The notes beneath the pieces were generated by a model. It had not been told where the DNA came from. It worked only from the letters and a program-made list of their open reading frames with translations, and made no database searches. A stretch of 64,000 nt of DNA, from contig CAYRGG010000002.1 of NCBI GenBank assembly GCA_964423745.1, positions 1-64,000 on the forward strand, in the 5' to 3' direction. A program made the position numbers and the translations under genes. The stretch is from CAYRGG01 sp964423745. GTDB lineage: Bacteria > Pseudomonadota > Gammaproteobacteria > Competibacterales > Competibacteraceae. Positions 42,523-51,645 of this stretch are shown here, piece after piece; positions within the stretch are counted from its first letter, which is position 1; every line of letters begins with the position of its first letter.

Positions 42523-43332
42523 ATGAACGAAGATAAAACCACAAAATCCTCAACCGACGAACAACCTACCATTGCTCAGCCCACAGCCGATAGAACGACC
42601 GAAGATTCAGCGGCTGCCAGCGATCAGTCAGAGCCGTCTGTGACCCCCACAACAACCGACGAACAACCTACCATTGCTCAGCCCACAGCCGATAGAACCA
42701 CTGAAGGTTCAGCGGCTGCCAGTGATCAGTCAGAGCTGTCTGGGACGCCTTCAAGTGAGTTTCTCCAGGCTGATGTTTCAGCAAACACCGCAGCTGAAGA
42801 GTTTACCCACTCCGAAGCGACCTCTGGAACAGAAACGCCACCCGAAGAGCCTGTTACCAGTGCTCCCCAGTCTGAACAAACGGCTGTAACCGAATCCGAA
42901 ACTGAAAAGCCTGTGCTGACCAAATCGCCTTTTGAGAAACCTGATGTGGATGAGGCCAAAATAGAGCTGTTGGTTGCAGAGGTGATTAAAGGGGAAAAAA
43001 TAAACCAATTAAACCAGAAAAAACTCGCCAATCTGCTAAAAAAACTCTCAGATGGTATGAATGACAGTGGTGAGTTATCGGCGCCCTTTACCATAGGCGC
43101 CCGAGACATTTTGGTTGGACCTGCTGCCAATAGGATGCTGTCACAAGGCATCAGCGGCAAACAATCCAAAAAAGCTTTTCTTGAGGCCGGGATCAATCTG
43201 GTGAGTGTTCAGCACCAGATTGCTGCCCATGCGCAACAAACCGAAGATCAACCATTACCAATTATAACGAGTCGTCGTGTAAAAAGAGCGCAAAAAGCCG
43301 AAGCCTTTTGTGGCCTTTACCCTTGGTGTTGA
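42523..43332 (+). CDS. Unknown protein with two 34-residue repeats
   Basis: 269 residues from ATG 42523 (a TTG at 42511 is in frame). The first half is Thr/Ser/Glu/Pro/Gln-rich and contains two nearly identical 34-residue units starting TDEQPTIAQPTADRTTE, so probably disordered. The second half is a compact Lys-rich helical segment: 'DVDEAKIELLVAEVIKGEKI', 'NQKKLANLLKKLSDGMNDSG', 'GISGKQSKKAFLEAGINLVS'. No signal peptide or membrane segment. Its end is close to the glycosylase gene, so the two may be co-transcribed. Not recognised. Confidence 0.65.
   Translation: MNEDKTTKSSTDEQPTIAQPTADRTTEDSAAASDQSEPSVTPTTTDEQPTIAQPTADRTTEGSAAASDQSELSGTPSSEFLQADVSANTAAEEFTHSEATSGTETPPEEPVTSAPQSEQTAVTESETEKPVLTKSPFEKPDVDEAKIELLVAEVIKGEKINQLNQKKLANLLKKLSDGMNDSGELSAPFTIGARDILVGPAANRMLSQGISGKQSKKAFLEAGINLVSVQHQIAAHAQQTEDQPLPIITSRRVKRAQKAEAFCGLYPWC
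42553..42756 (+). repeat. Two in-frame 102-bp tandem repeats
   Basis: Units 42553-42654 and 42655-42756 are about 88-90% identical by eye. 102 bp equals 34 codons, so the duplication keeps the frame of the surrounding gene. Differences include both silent and replacement changes, so it is not brand new. Confidence 0.92.
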
Positions 43333-43369
43333 TTTAAAGGAATCGTCAGTAGCAGAGACTGCCTGCCCA

Positions 43370-44008
43370 ATGTCTTTGACGGCCCAGACCTTCGCTGCAG
43401 GGCTGCAAACGTTAATAAAAAATGATCCCGACTTGGCAGAAGTCATATCTATCTACGGACCACCGCCCCTGTGGAGTCGAGAGCCTGGTTTCGCGTCATT
43501 GCTGCTCATTATTTTGGAGCAGCAAGTTTCACTCACCTCGGCGCGTCGTGTATTTGATCGACTCACGGCCATGGTGTCGCCGTTTTCGGCGGCACGGCTT
43601 CTCGAAATTGATGACGCCACCCTTAAAAGTACGGGCCTTACGCGACAGAAATTAACCTATTGTAAATATCTGTCGCAAGCCATCGTCGCCGGTCAATTGA
43701 AGTTGGATGAATTTGAGGAGATGGCGGATAGCCAGGTGCGAAGGGTACTGATGAATATTAAAGGAATTGGTCCCTGGACGGCGGATATTTATCTTTTGCT
43801 AGCATTAAAACGTCAAGATATTTTGCCTGTAGGCGATCTCGCGGTAACGGTGGCTATTAAGGAAATAAAAAAACTGAATAAGACCCCTACGAAGGAAGAG
43901 ATGCTAGCCCTGAGTGTCGTCTGGCAACCTTGGCGGGCCATTGCGACACGGGTTTTGTGGCATTACTATCTATCGACTCGAAGAAAATCTCAGCAAATTG
44001 AGCTTTAG
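43370..44008 (+). CDS. DNA-3-methyladenine glycosylase II (AlkA-like, HhH-GPD)
   Basis: 212 residues from ATG 43370; an in-frame GTG at 43310 overlaps the previous gene. HhH-GPD fold: 'FASLLLIILEQQVSLTSARR', 'LARQ-type' helix 'STGLTRQKLTYCKYLSQAI', the hairpin 'VLMNIKGIGPWTADIYLLLA' and the catalytic Asp in 'DILPVGDLAV'. 'WQPWRAIATRVLWHYYLS' is the usual end. It removes alkylated bases from DNA. No Ada-type domain is fused. Confidence 0.9.
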   Translation: MSLTAQTFAAGLQTLIKNDPDLAEVISIYGPPPLWSREPGFASLLLIILEQQVSLTSARRVFDRLTAMVSPFSAARLLEIDDATLKSTGLTRQKLTYCKYLSQAIVAGQLKLDEFEEMADSQVRRVLMNIKGIGPWTADIYLLLALKRQDILPVGDLAVTVAIKEIKKLNKTPTKEEMLALSVVWQPWRAIATRVLWHYYLSTRRKSQQIEL

Positions 44009-44035
44009 CTTTTGTAATTAATAAAAAGTAAACGA

Positions 44036-44521
44036 TTATGGCGAATCGGTCGCCCGGGAAAACTCTAAAACACTGGATTTATCTCTGCTTTCTAGGAGAA
44101 GGTTCGAACCGTCCATACGTCCTTGCGATGTATTGCCTAGCGTTTCTAAAAAAGCTTGTTCCTGTTGCATGTGTTCGGGTGGTCCTCCCATCTTAGTGGT
44201 CATAAACCCTTTGCCTTGCCAGTTTAGTGTACCGTTATCATCAAGTGTAAAAGCGCCAAAATAGCGGTTGATGGAAGCCATGCCGGCGACGTTGCCTGGT
44301 TGGTCGCATGTAAAGGTGATAGGAGTGGTGTCAAGCAGTTTAATTTCTTGGTTTTCTTTAACCATCTTTTGGAGTTGCCATGGCTCGCCCGCGCATAAGT
44401 CAGCAAGTTGTTCTTTTGTCATCGGCGTTTCCTTTACAGCCCTGTCTTGGATGTCGTCACACCCTTGTAGAATAATCATTAAAGAGGCGCATAGACTCAA
44501 AATCAGCATTTTGAGTTTCAT
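44036..44521 (-). CDS. META-domain lipoprotein (HslJ-like)
   Basis: 161 residues. Signal peptide with lipobox LQGC (about residues 18-21), then a META/HslJ-type domain: 'EPWQLQKMVKENQEIKLLDT', 'ASINRYFGAFTLDDNGTLNW', 'MTTKMGGPPEHMQQEQAFLE' and a final strand 'SNLLLESRDKSSVLEFSR'. Probably outer-membrane anchored in the periplasm; in E. coli HslJ is heat-inducible and linked to novobiocin resistance. Function here not known. Confidence 0.8.
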   Translation of the reverse strand: MKLKMLILSLCASLMIILQGCDDIQDRAVKETPMTKEQLADLCAGEPWQLQKMVKENQEIKLLDTTPITFTCDQPGNVAGMASINRYFGAFTLDDNGTLNWQGKGFMTTKMGGPPEHMQQEQAFLETLGNTSQGRMDGSNLLLESRDKSSVLEFSRATDSP

Positions 44522-44594
44522 GGATTATAAATTCCTAAGTGTTAGTGATGACTAAAACGTCAAAATGATTCAGTAAGTTTGCATAAACTGCTTT

Positions 44595-45284
44595 TCAAAT
44601 AAGCAGTAAAAGGATTTGATAAACCCCGAAACAAATCACTAATACACCAGCGCTATACCGTACCCAAGGTTTGCGTACAAAACGCACTAGGTGGGTGGCT
44701 AAAGCGCCCATGGCCAGTAGCATGGGTAAGGTGCCTAGTCCAAAACTGAGCATAAGTAGCCCACCTTGCAGGGAGGAGCCTGCGCTGATGGCCCAAATCA
44801 AAACACTGTAAACTAGACCACAGGGTAACCAACCCCACACTAAACCCACTATCCAAGCCTGTCCAACCGTGCGAATGGGTAACAAACGCCGTCCCAACGG
44901 TTCGATACGTCGCCAAAGTAATCCCCCAGCCTGCTCTAGTTGCGCTAAACCTCGCCACCAATCCGCCAGGTAAAGACCTAGACTCACTAGAAACATCCCG
45001 GCCACGAGTTGCAAAACTTGTTGGCCGTGGTGTACGGAGGCAAGGTTGGCCGCCCAAGCGCCTACACCGCCGGCCAAAACGCCTGCCAAAGTATAGCTGC
45101 TGATACGCCCAATGTTGTAAGCCAGCAAAAAGGGTAGACTGTTTAAAAAACGTCTTTTAGTGGGAGCAGCTAAACCCAATGTTAAAGCCCCCACAATGCC
45201 GCCGCACATACCCACGCAATGGACACCGCCCAGCAACGCCACAACAAAGGCTGCTAGATAGCTTGATTCAGTTTGCAAATCCAC
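44595..45284 (-). CDS. TauE/SafE-like membrane protein with HCVGMCGG motif
   Basis: 229 residues and six hydrophobic segments. The motif H22-C23-V-G-M-C27-GG in the first segment and 'GWLPCGLVYSVLIWAISAGS' later mark the 'sulfite exporter TauE/SafE' subgroup that is commonly encoded near cbb3 oxidase or copper-handling genes, where a metal-transport role has been proposed. No oxidase gene is nearby here. Transport substrate is therefore open; the paired cysteines point to a soft metal rather than an anion. Confidence 0.85.
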   Translation of the reverse strand: MDLQTESSYLAAFVVALLGGVHCVGMCGGIVGALTLGLAAPTKRRFLNSLPFLLAYNIGRISSYTLAGVLAGGVGAWAANLASVHHGQQVLQLVAGMFLVSLGLYLADWWRGLAQLEQAGGLLWRRIEPLGRRLLPIRTVGQAWIVGLVWGWLPCGLVYSVLIWAISAGSSLQGGLLMLSFGLGTLPMLLAMGALATHLVRFVRKPWVRYSAGVLVICFGVYQILLLLI

Positions 45285-45368
45285 TGAATTAATGCGCCGT
45301 AGTCTACGGTATTATCAAGTTGTTCATGGCAATAGGCAAAAATGTTAGGTTTGACCTGTGTAATTTTA

Positions 45369-45893
45369 TTACCTTTCCCGCAAACGAGGCATCAATTGCA
45401 CCAAATTACAGGGTTGATTACGGTAATCAAGCTGGTTTTTGATAATGCGATCCCAGCCGGTACGACAAGCGCCGGAAGAACCCGGCAAGCAGAATATATA
45501 GGTACCATTGGCTACGCCCGCTAAACAACGGGACTGAATAGTGGATGTTTTTATGTCTTCCCAGGACAACATCCGAAATATTTCCCCAAAACCTTGGATT
45601 TCTTTGTCCAGCAAGACTGCAATGGCTTCGGGGGTGCCATCCCTACCGGTGAGGCCAGTGCCTCCGGTGGTGATTACCGCATTGATGGTTTCGTCAGCAA
45701 TCCAACGGGATACGACAGCGCGGATCTGATAGATATTATCAGGTATTATCAGCTTCTCGGCTAACCCATGCCCTTCCATTTGCAGGCGCTCCACCAACAA
45801 TTGCCCAGAGGTATCGTTGGTTTCCGTGCGGGAATCGGAAACAGTAAGCACAGCGATATTGATAGGGATAAAATCGTGTTGATCAGGCATCAT
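45369..45893 (-). CDS. moaB: Molybdenum cofactor biosynthesis protein B
   Basis: 174 residues. 'NIAVLTVSDSRTETNDTSGQ', 'TINAVITTGGTGLTGRDGTP', 'IQGFGEIFRMLSWEDIKTST' and 'IFCLPGSSGACRTGWDRIIK' are MoaB/MogA-family motifs; in this family the GGTG and PGS loops bind molybdopterin. Hexameric MoaB-type proteins adenylate molybdopterin or are partly redundant with MogA. No other moa gene is in the window. It is separate from the SafE-like gene by 84 bp. Confidence 0.92.
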   Translation of the reverse strand: MMPDQHDFIPINIAVLTVSDSRTETNDTSGQLLVERLQMEGHGLAEKLIIPDNIYQIRAVVSRWIADETINAVITTGGTGLTGRDGTPEAIAVLLDKEIQGFGEIFRMLSWEDIKTSTIQSRCLAGVANGTYIFCLPGSSGACRTGWDRIIKNQLDYRNQPCNLVQLMPRLRER

Positions 45894-46157
45894 AAACCTC
45901 GCGGTTATTTTCTACTGCAAATTCATATTACAAGACCCTTAGCCCATCGCGAACCCTTGAAATAAGGTTGTTTGGCCTTATAACTCTTTACAATAAATAG
46001 TATAAAGATCGGTCATAAAAATAACTTACATTCTTCTAACGGGATTGATTTGGAAAAAAGCTATCCTGTACGGCTCTTCCTCAACATCATCGTGAACGAT
46101 AATTATCTATGGCTGTTGGTTTCACAAGCAGCTCGCTACGCTAATAGAGAACGCATC

Positions 46158-47303
46158 ATGCAAAAACTGCTTAATCTTTCTTTTGCTGCATTACTAATCT
46201 CTGTAGCTGCGGCAGTGAACCTTGTGGCTTGTGCCAACCCGCCTGGTGGAGCGTATAACGTAGCCTTACCCATGACGGCTGATCAACCGCTGCCATCGTT
46301 AGCGCCCATGCTAGAAGCCGTTACCCCTGCGGTGGTAAATATTTCCACCGAAGGCCGTATCGTGATGCGCCGCAATCCGTTGCTGAACGATCCCTTTTTC
46401 CGACGTTTTTTCGATATACCGGAGCAACCCCGCGAGCGCCGTACCCAGAACTTGGGTTCTGGCGTCATTGTAGATGCCGAACAAGGCTATGTGATTACTA
46501 ATCATCATGTGATCAAACGGGCAGATACGATTACCGTGACGCTTCGTGATGGCCGTCAGTTAAAGGCTAATGTTATCGGTTCAGACCCGGAAACCGATGT
46601 GGCGGTTGTACGGATTGCGGCACGAAACCTGACCCCTTTATCCCTAGCTGACTCGGGTCAATTGCGGGTTGGTGATTATGTGGTTGCCATTGGTAATCCT
46701 TTTGGTTTAGGGCAAACGGTCACATCGGGCATCGTGAGCGCTTTAGGGCGTAATACCTTAGGTATTCACGGTTACGAAGATTTTATCCAAACAGATGCGT
46801 CGATTAATCCCGGCAATTCTGGTGGTGCCTTGGTCAATCTGCGGGGCGAATTAGTCGGCATTAATACCGCGATTTTTGCGCCCACTGGGGGTAATGTGGG
46901 GATTGGCTTTGCAATTCCCAGCAATATGGTGAAACAGTTGATGGAGCAGTTGGTGGAATACGGCGAAGTGAGGCGGGGTCGGTTAGGCGTTTCCGTACAG
47001 GATCTCACGCCAGCGTTGGCGAGGGCTTTTGGTATTCAAAACGACCGGGGTGCCGTAATCGCTCAAATTTCCCCAAACTCTGCAGCTCAACGTGCGGGTT
47101 TGCAGACGGGAGATGTGGTGTTAGCGGTGGATGGAAAAGCCATCCGCAATGCCAATCAGTTGCGTAATGCTATTGGTCTGTTGACCGTAGGGGAACAGGT
47201 GACGTTGACTATTTTGCGCGATGGCAAAACTAGAAACATCAAGGTGCGGATTGGCGCCATCGAGGTGTCTGCATTATCCTTGTTGTGGCGGCAGATGTCC
47301 TAG
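46158..47303 (+). CDS. HtrA/Deg-family serine protease with one PDZ domain
   Basis: 381 residues from ATG 46158 (the frame opens at 46050 without a plausible start). N-terminal hydrophobic signal with C25 in LVAC, so a lipoprotein is possible. Triad H117 ('VITNHHVIK'), D147 ('ETDVAVV'), S221 ('NPGNSGGAL'); the DegQ-like loop 'RNPLLNDPFFRRFF' lies at 72-85. A single PDZ domain follows (about 265-365), where DegP/DegQ have two. The length and single PDZ recall DegS, while the loop recalls DegQ. Acts in periplasmic protein quality control or stress signalling. Confidence 0.9.
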   Translation: MQKLLNLSFAALLISVAAAVNLVACANPPGGAYNVALPMTADQPLPSLAPMLEAVTPAVVNISTEGRIVMRRNPLLNDPFFRRFFDIPEQPRERRTQNLGSGVIVDAEQGYVITNHHVIKRADTITVTLRDGRQLKANVIGSDPETDVAVVRIAARNLTPLSLADSGQLRVGDYVVAIGNPFGLGQTVTSGIVSALGRNTLGIHGYEDFIQTDASINPGNSGGALVNLRGELVGINTAIFAPTGGNVGIGFAIPSNMVKQLMEQLVEYGEVRRGRLGVSVQDLTPALARAFGIQNDRGAVIAQISPNSAAQRAGLQTGDVVLAVDGKAIRNANQLRNAIGLLTVGEQVTLTILRDGKTRNIKVRIGAIEVSALSLLWRQMS

Positions 47304-47511
47304 AAGGGAATAAAGCTATATTGCTGTCCGCTAGCAAAGCGCTATAAGTGGCCGCCAAAGTGTAGGTTTTTTGGATTGACTTACAGAGAGCTCTGCGCCG
47401 TTTCAGCGAGTCGGATGAGTCTTATGCTAAAATCAGTACTTTATTAAACAGCGATGACTCTAATATCTTCGCTACTTAAACGTTAACCCGTTATTGCAGG
47501 GAAAACTAAGT

Positions 47512-48528
47512 ATGATTGGCACGACCATTACCGAATTTATTATTGCTGAACAACGTCGTTACGCCGGGGCCACCGGTGATTTTACCTCCTTAATCAACGA
47601 TATCGTTATTTCTTGTAAAACCATCGCCAGCGCTGTGAAATACGGCAAGCTATCCGATATGGATGTGCTAGGCAGTGCGGATAGCGAAAATATTCAAGGC
47701 GAAACCCAAAAGAAACTTGATATTATCTCTAATGAATTATTTCTGCGGCGCAATGAATTTAGCGGTCATGTGGCTGCTATGGCTTCTGAGGAAATGGACG
47801 GTATCTATGAGATTCCAGACCGCTATCCTCGCGGCAAATATCTATTGGTGTTTGATCCCTTAGATGGATCTACCAATACCGATGTCAATGGCGCTATTGG
47901 CACCATCTTTTCTATTCTGCGCCGTCCCGATGGGGGGCCAGCAAAGCCTACGGAAGAAGATTTTTTGCAACCGGGGGTAAAACAGGTTTGTGCAGGCTAT
48001 GCGCTCTATGGACCCTCAACCATGATGGTGTTAACGATGGGACATGGCGTAAATGGGTTTACCTTGGATCAACGGATTGGAGAATTTATTCTGAGTCATT
48101 CTAATATGACGATTCCCGAGGACACCAACGAGTTTGCCATCAATGCCGCTTATACCCGTTTTTGGGAGCCACCCATCAAACGTTACATCGATGAATGCTT
48201 AGCCGGTAAAGAGGGGCCTTTAGGAAAAGATTTTAATATGCGCTGGGCAGGGGCCATGATTGCGGATGTGCATCGAGTATTGAGTCGAGGTGGTATCTTT
48301 CTCTATCCCATGGACAGCAAATTAAAAGCCAAGGGTGTCAGCGGTAAGCTAAGGTTGCTTTATGAGGCCAACCCCATGAGCTTTATCGTCGAACAGGCAG
48401 GTGGGCTCTGCTCGACAGGCGCTGAACGTATTCTCACCCTGCAACCCGAGTCTCTCCATCAGCGTTGTCCTGTGATTATGGGTTCCCGGCATGAAGTGGA
48501 ACGAGTTGTGTCCTATTATGGTGAATAG
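47512..48528 (+). CDS. fbp: Fructose-1,6-bisphosphatase class I
   Basis: 338 residues from ATG 47512 with CAGGGA about ten bases upstream. 'VAAMASEEMDGIYEIPD' (metal Glu), 'YLLVFDPLDGSTNTDVNGAI' (metal Asp/Gly), 'SLIVEQ-like' 'FIVEQAGGLCSTGAERIL' and 'CPVIMGSRHEVERV' are class I FBPase motifs. It catalyses the irreversible gluconeogenic step and also serves the Calvin cycle in autotrophs. Followed after 150 bp by the EAL-type gene. Confidence 0.96.
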   Translation: MIGTTITEFIIAEQRRYAGATGDFTSLINDIVISCKTIASAVKYGKLSDMDVLGSADSENIQGETQKKLDIISNELFLRRNEFSGHVAAMASEEMDGIYEIPDRYPRGKYLLVFDPLDGSTNTDVNGAIGTIFSILRRPDGGPAKPTEEDFLQPGVKQVCAGYALYGPSTMMVLTMGHGVNGFTLDQRIGEFILSHSNMTIPEDTNEFAINAAYTRFWEPPIKRYIDECLAGKEGPLGKDFNMRWAGAMIADVHRVLSRGGIFLYPMDSKLKAKGVSGKLRLLYEANPMSFIVEQAGGLCSTGAERILTLQPESLHQRCPVIMGSRHEVERVVSYYGE

Positions 48529-48678
48529 GTATAGCTGGTCAAAACGTGACTACGCCAAACTCGTATAAATATTGATTGATGAGTAGACATAAATGTCTAT
48601 CCCTCTCTTCAGAGAGATCTCCCTTGCAGTAGGTCATTGACATTGATGGACAACTTTTTTATGGAGGTTGCATAAAAC

Positions 48679-51069
48679 ATGGAAGAAAACACGCCCCTAG
48701 AGCCTTTAACCAGCAACTTAACGACCATTGAATACCTCAAGGATCAGCTGATTTATGTCAAGTGGGATCGGGAAACCTTTTTGTTGTTGAAGCAATCCCT
48801 CACCGACACGTTACATTTGGTAAAAGATCAATACAGTTTTGAGCGCATCGATGAATTAGTCTCTCAGCTGCAGACCCAGGTTGAGCAATGTCTGGATACA
48901 GGTAAATTACCTCAAGACTCGGCGCGAGCGCGATTGCTAGAAAGCTTAGATACCCTTTGCCGTGCCTTACCCCAGGCCGATGTGGAATCCATTACGCTAC
49001 CTAACAAACGTAATGAGCGTAACGCTCACATCGGTGAAATCATGTTATTGGGCGGCGAGCAAATCACCACGCTTATACCCGAATTAGAGAGCGCTGGATT
49101 TCAAATACGCCATTTGACCACCTCAGGGGAAGCCCGCACTTTGCTTAACCAAGACTTGTCGGGGGCATTGGTGGTGGATATGGATTTTCCTGAAGGTGAG
49201 ATGTTCGCCAGTTTCAACATGATAGCCGAACCAAAAACGTCTCAAAAACAGGCGTTATTTTTTATTTCCGAACGGGGAGATTTGGCAGCGCGTATGACGG
49301 CTGTGGGGGCGGGTGGTAGCGGTTATTTTACAAAACCCGTGCGGGCAGCCACCTTACTGGAAAGACTGAACAATCAGTTGCTGCAAGAATCCGTTCGGGG
49401 TCAGCGTATTTTAATTGTCGATGACAGCCTTGCGGAAGCGCAACGCATGGCGCACATGTTAGAAAATAAAGGCATTATCGCTCAGGTATTGGATCAACCC
49501 ATGGAGATTCTCCATGCTTTGAATAGCTTTAAGCCGGATTTTTTACTGCTTAACTTAGAGCTTACTGCCGTCGACGGTGTAGAGCTGGCCAAGGCAATTC
49601 GCCAATATGAGCCCTACGAAAGCCAACCCATGATCATGTTTTGTATGGCGAGCAATTTAGAGAAGTTTGCTAAGATCTTAGGCCCTCTTGGCGATGATCT
49701 GTTAGCTAAAGGGTTGCCAGTTGATTACTTGCTCTCCACCATAACCCATCGCTTACGCCGGGCACAATCTCTCCACTCTAGGCTTGAATACTTAAACCAG
49801 CGGGATTCTGTGAGTAGACTGCCCAATCGACGCTTTCTTATGGATCAGTTGGCGCGGGTGTTTAGCAATGCCCGCACCCACTCGGTGGCGCTTATGCTGA
49901 TCACCCTGGATAATGCACGCGATGTGGAAGCGAGAGGAGTAGGCGCAATCGACGACCTGGTGGGGCAGGCGGCGCAGCGTTTGCAAGAGGCGCTAGGTCC
50001 AAATCATCAGGCCATTCGGTTTGGCGCGGCTGCTTTTGCTGTTTTAAACTATCAAGCTGAACCGCAAGGGTTGCAGGAAACAGCCAATAGCTTACGAAAG
50101 GCGTTAGAGACCGCCGATTATCCTGTCACGGGTGCCGCGGTACGGCTTCGCACCAGCATCGGGATTAGTATTGCAACACCCGACGAAGACGATTATGTGC
50201 GGCTTATTCAACATGCGGATTTAGCCTGCCGTGTGGCTCGCAACAGAAAAGAGCAGCGGGTCCATATTTTTGATCTAGAAACGGATCAGGAAGCGACGCA
50301 AGCTCAGCAAAAGCGGCGTCTAGAGGAAGTCAAAGAAGCTATGCAGCAGCAACGCATGGAGCTGGTGTTTCAGCCCATTGTGAGTCTGCAGGGAGATCAA
50401 GCGGCTCGCTATGAAGTGCTGTTACGTATGCGTAACAAGGAAGGTTGGGAGCTTTTGCCAGAAACTGTATTTGGCGTTGCCCAACATGGTCGTTTGGGCA
50501 TTGTATTGGAACGCTGGATAATCGCTAACACTGTTCGTCTGTTACGCAGACGACAACAAAATAGCCAACCGTTAACCTTATTCGTGAAAGTTTCGCCGGC
50601 TATTTTGCAAGATGCCGAGTTTGCCGAATGGTTACGAACAGGTTTGGGAAAGACGGGTAGTTTGTACGGTAATTTGGTATTCGAGATAACCGAACCCACT
50701 GCCCGTCAATATTTGGAAGCCGTACATCAGTTTGTCAACGTCGTCAAAGGTCTTGGGTTCGATCTTGCTTTGGACCGTTTTGCGGGTCAGACGGCATCCC
50801 GGGCGCTTATGGAAGAATTATCGGTAGACTATGTAAAACTGGATACGCAATTTATCGATGGTTTAGTCAGCGATGAAGAAAAACAACAGCATCTAAAAAA
50901 TCTTATTCAGGAGCTAGAGCACCTCAAAGTCATTCCCATTGTCGGTAGTATTGACAACCTGCCAACCCTGTATGCGTTATGGTCTTGCGGCGTAAACTAT
51001 GTGCAAGGTTTTGCGCTGCAACAGCCCCAGTCAGAAATGAACTACGATTTTGCTGGTGAAGTCCTCTAA
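48679..51069 (+). CDS. REC-REC-GGDEF-EAL protein with degenerate sites
   Basis: 796 residues. A helical N-terminus (1-115) is followed by two receiver-like domains (about 118-235 and 243-362), a GGDEF domain (about 372-535) and an EAL domain (about 550-790). The first receiver keeps D167 but lacks the acidic pair (IMLLGGE); the second keeps the acidic pair (ILIVDDS) but has N292 where the phospho-Asp should be. GGDEF reads FGAAAF (449-454) and EAL reads EVL (579-581), with 'LDRFAGQTAS' for the usual DDFGTG. Probably a catalytically silent c-di-GMP sensor or scaffold, as known for FimX. Confidence 0.85.
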   Translation: MEENTPLEPLTSNLTTIEYLKDQLIYVKWDRETFLLLKQSLTDTLHLVKDQYSFERIDELVSQLQTQVEQCLDTGKLPQDSARARLLESLDTLCRALPQADVESITLPNKRNERNAHIGEIMLLGGEQITTLIPELESAGFQIRHLTTSGEARTLLNQDLSGALVVDMDFPEGEMFASFNMIAEPKTSQKQALFFISERGDLAARMTAVGAGGSGYFTKPVRAATLLERLNNQLLQESVRGQRILIVDDSLAEAQRMAHMLENKGIIAQVLDQPMEILHALNSFKPDFLLLNLELTAVDGVELAKAIRQYEPYESQPMIMFCMASNLEKFAKILGPLGDDLLAKGLPVDYLLSTITHRLRRAQSLHSRLEYLNQRDSVSRLPNRRFLMDQLARVFSNARTHSVALMLITLDNARDVEARGVGAIDDLVGQAAQRLQEALGPNHQAIRFGAAAFAVLNYQAEPQGLQETANSLRKALETADYPVTGAAVRLRTSIGISIATPDEDDYVRLIQHADLACRVARNRKEQRVHIFDLETDQEATQAQQKRRLEEVKEAMQQQRMELVFQPIVSLQGDQAARYEVLLRMRNKEGWELLPETVFGVAQHGRLGIVLERWIIANTVRLLRRRQQNSQPLTLFVKVSPAILQDAEFAEWLRTGLGKTGSLYGNLVFEITEPTARQYLEAVHQFVNVVKGLGFDLALDRFAGQTASRALMEELSVDYVKLDTQFIDGLVSDEEKQQHLKNLIQELEHLKVIPIVGSIDNLPTLYALWSCGVNYVQGFALQQPQSEMNYDFAGEVL

Positions 51070-51090
51070 TAGTTTTTCTATCCCAGCCTT

Positions 51091-51645
51091 ATGGAGATCG
51101 ATGAAAAAACAGGTTTACTGGCCGAAGCCCGGCAGTTAGTTTCTCCCAATTGTGATGATCGACCGCCGGGCGTCGATATCGAGCTTGTGGTCATTCACGG
51201 TATTAGTTTGCCGCCGGGGGAGTTCGGCGGTCCTTGGATCGACGCTTTATTTACAAATACTTTGGATACCCAAGCCCATGAATTTTTTCACCAGCTTGCG
51301 GAGCTGCGTGTATCAACCCATCTGTTGATTCGACGGAATGGTGCGCTTATCCAATATGTCCCCTTTCATCGCCGTGCTTGGCACGCGGGACAATCTGTTT
51401 ACTTGGGTCGTAGCCGGTGTAATGACTTTAGCATCGGCATCGAGCTGGAAGGAACAGATACCCTTCCCTATACCGATAGTCAGTATCATCAATTGGCGTC
51501 CGTGCTCCAGGGGCTATGGCAGGTGTATCCAAAGGCTAAGGATGTTGTTGGTCATGCCCATGTGGCTCCTGGTCGTAAGACCGATCCAGGGCCGACGTTC
51601 GATTGGGAAAAGCTGCAAAAACTGCTTACTACTCAATTAAGATAA
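51091..51645 (+). CDS. ampD: 1,6-anhydro-N-acetylmuramyl-L-alanine amidase
   Basis: 184 residues. Zinc ligands of the amidase_2 fold are visible: His in 'ELVVIHGISLPPGEFGG', His in 'GHAHVAPGRKTDPGP' and the final Asp of the same segment; 'HRRAWHAGQSVYLGR' and 'DFSIGIELEGTDTLPYTD' are AmpD-specific. Cytoplasmic enzyme of peptidoglycan recycling and, where present, of AmpC beta-lactamase regulation; no ampE follows. Start ATG 51091 is 21 bp after the EAL gene. Its end overlaps the 3' end of argE by nine bases. Confidence 0.94.
   Translation: MEIDEKTGLLAEARQLVSPNCDDRPPGVDIELVVIHGISLPPGEFGGPWIDALFTNTLDTQAHEFFHQLAELRVSTHLLIRRNGALIQYVPFHRRAWHAGQSVYLGRSRCNDFSIGIELEGTDTLPYTDSQYHQLASVLQGLWQVYPKAKDVVGHAHVAPGRKTDPGPTFDWEKLQKLLTTQLR

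Noticed and set aside
42726..43196. 156-residue minus-strand frame
   Set aside because: Opposite to the repeat-containing unknown protein; Ser/Phe/Leu-rich composition is typical of an antisense shadow.
48584..48616. Two short palindromes (tagacat/atgtcta and ctctct/agagag) after fbp
   Set aside because: Stems of 6-7 bp with two-base loops and no T run; too weak to call a terminator or operator.
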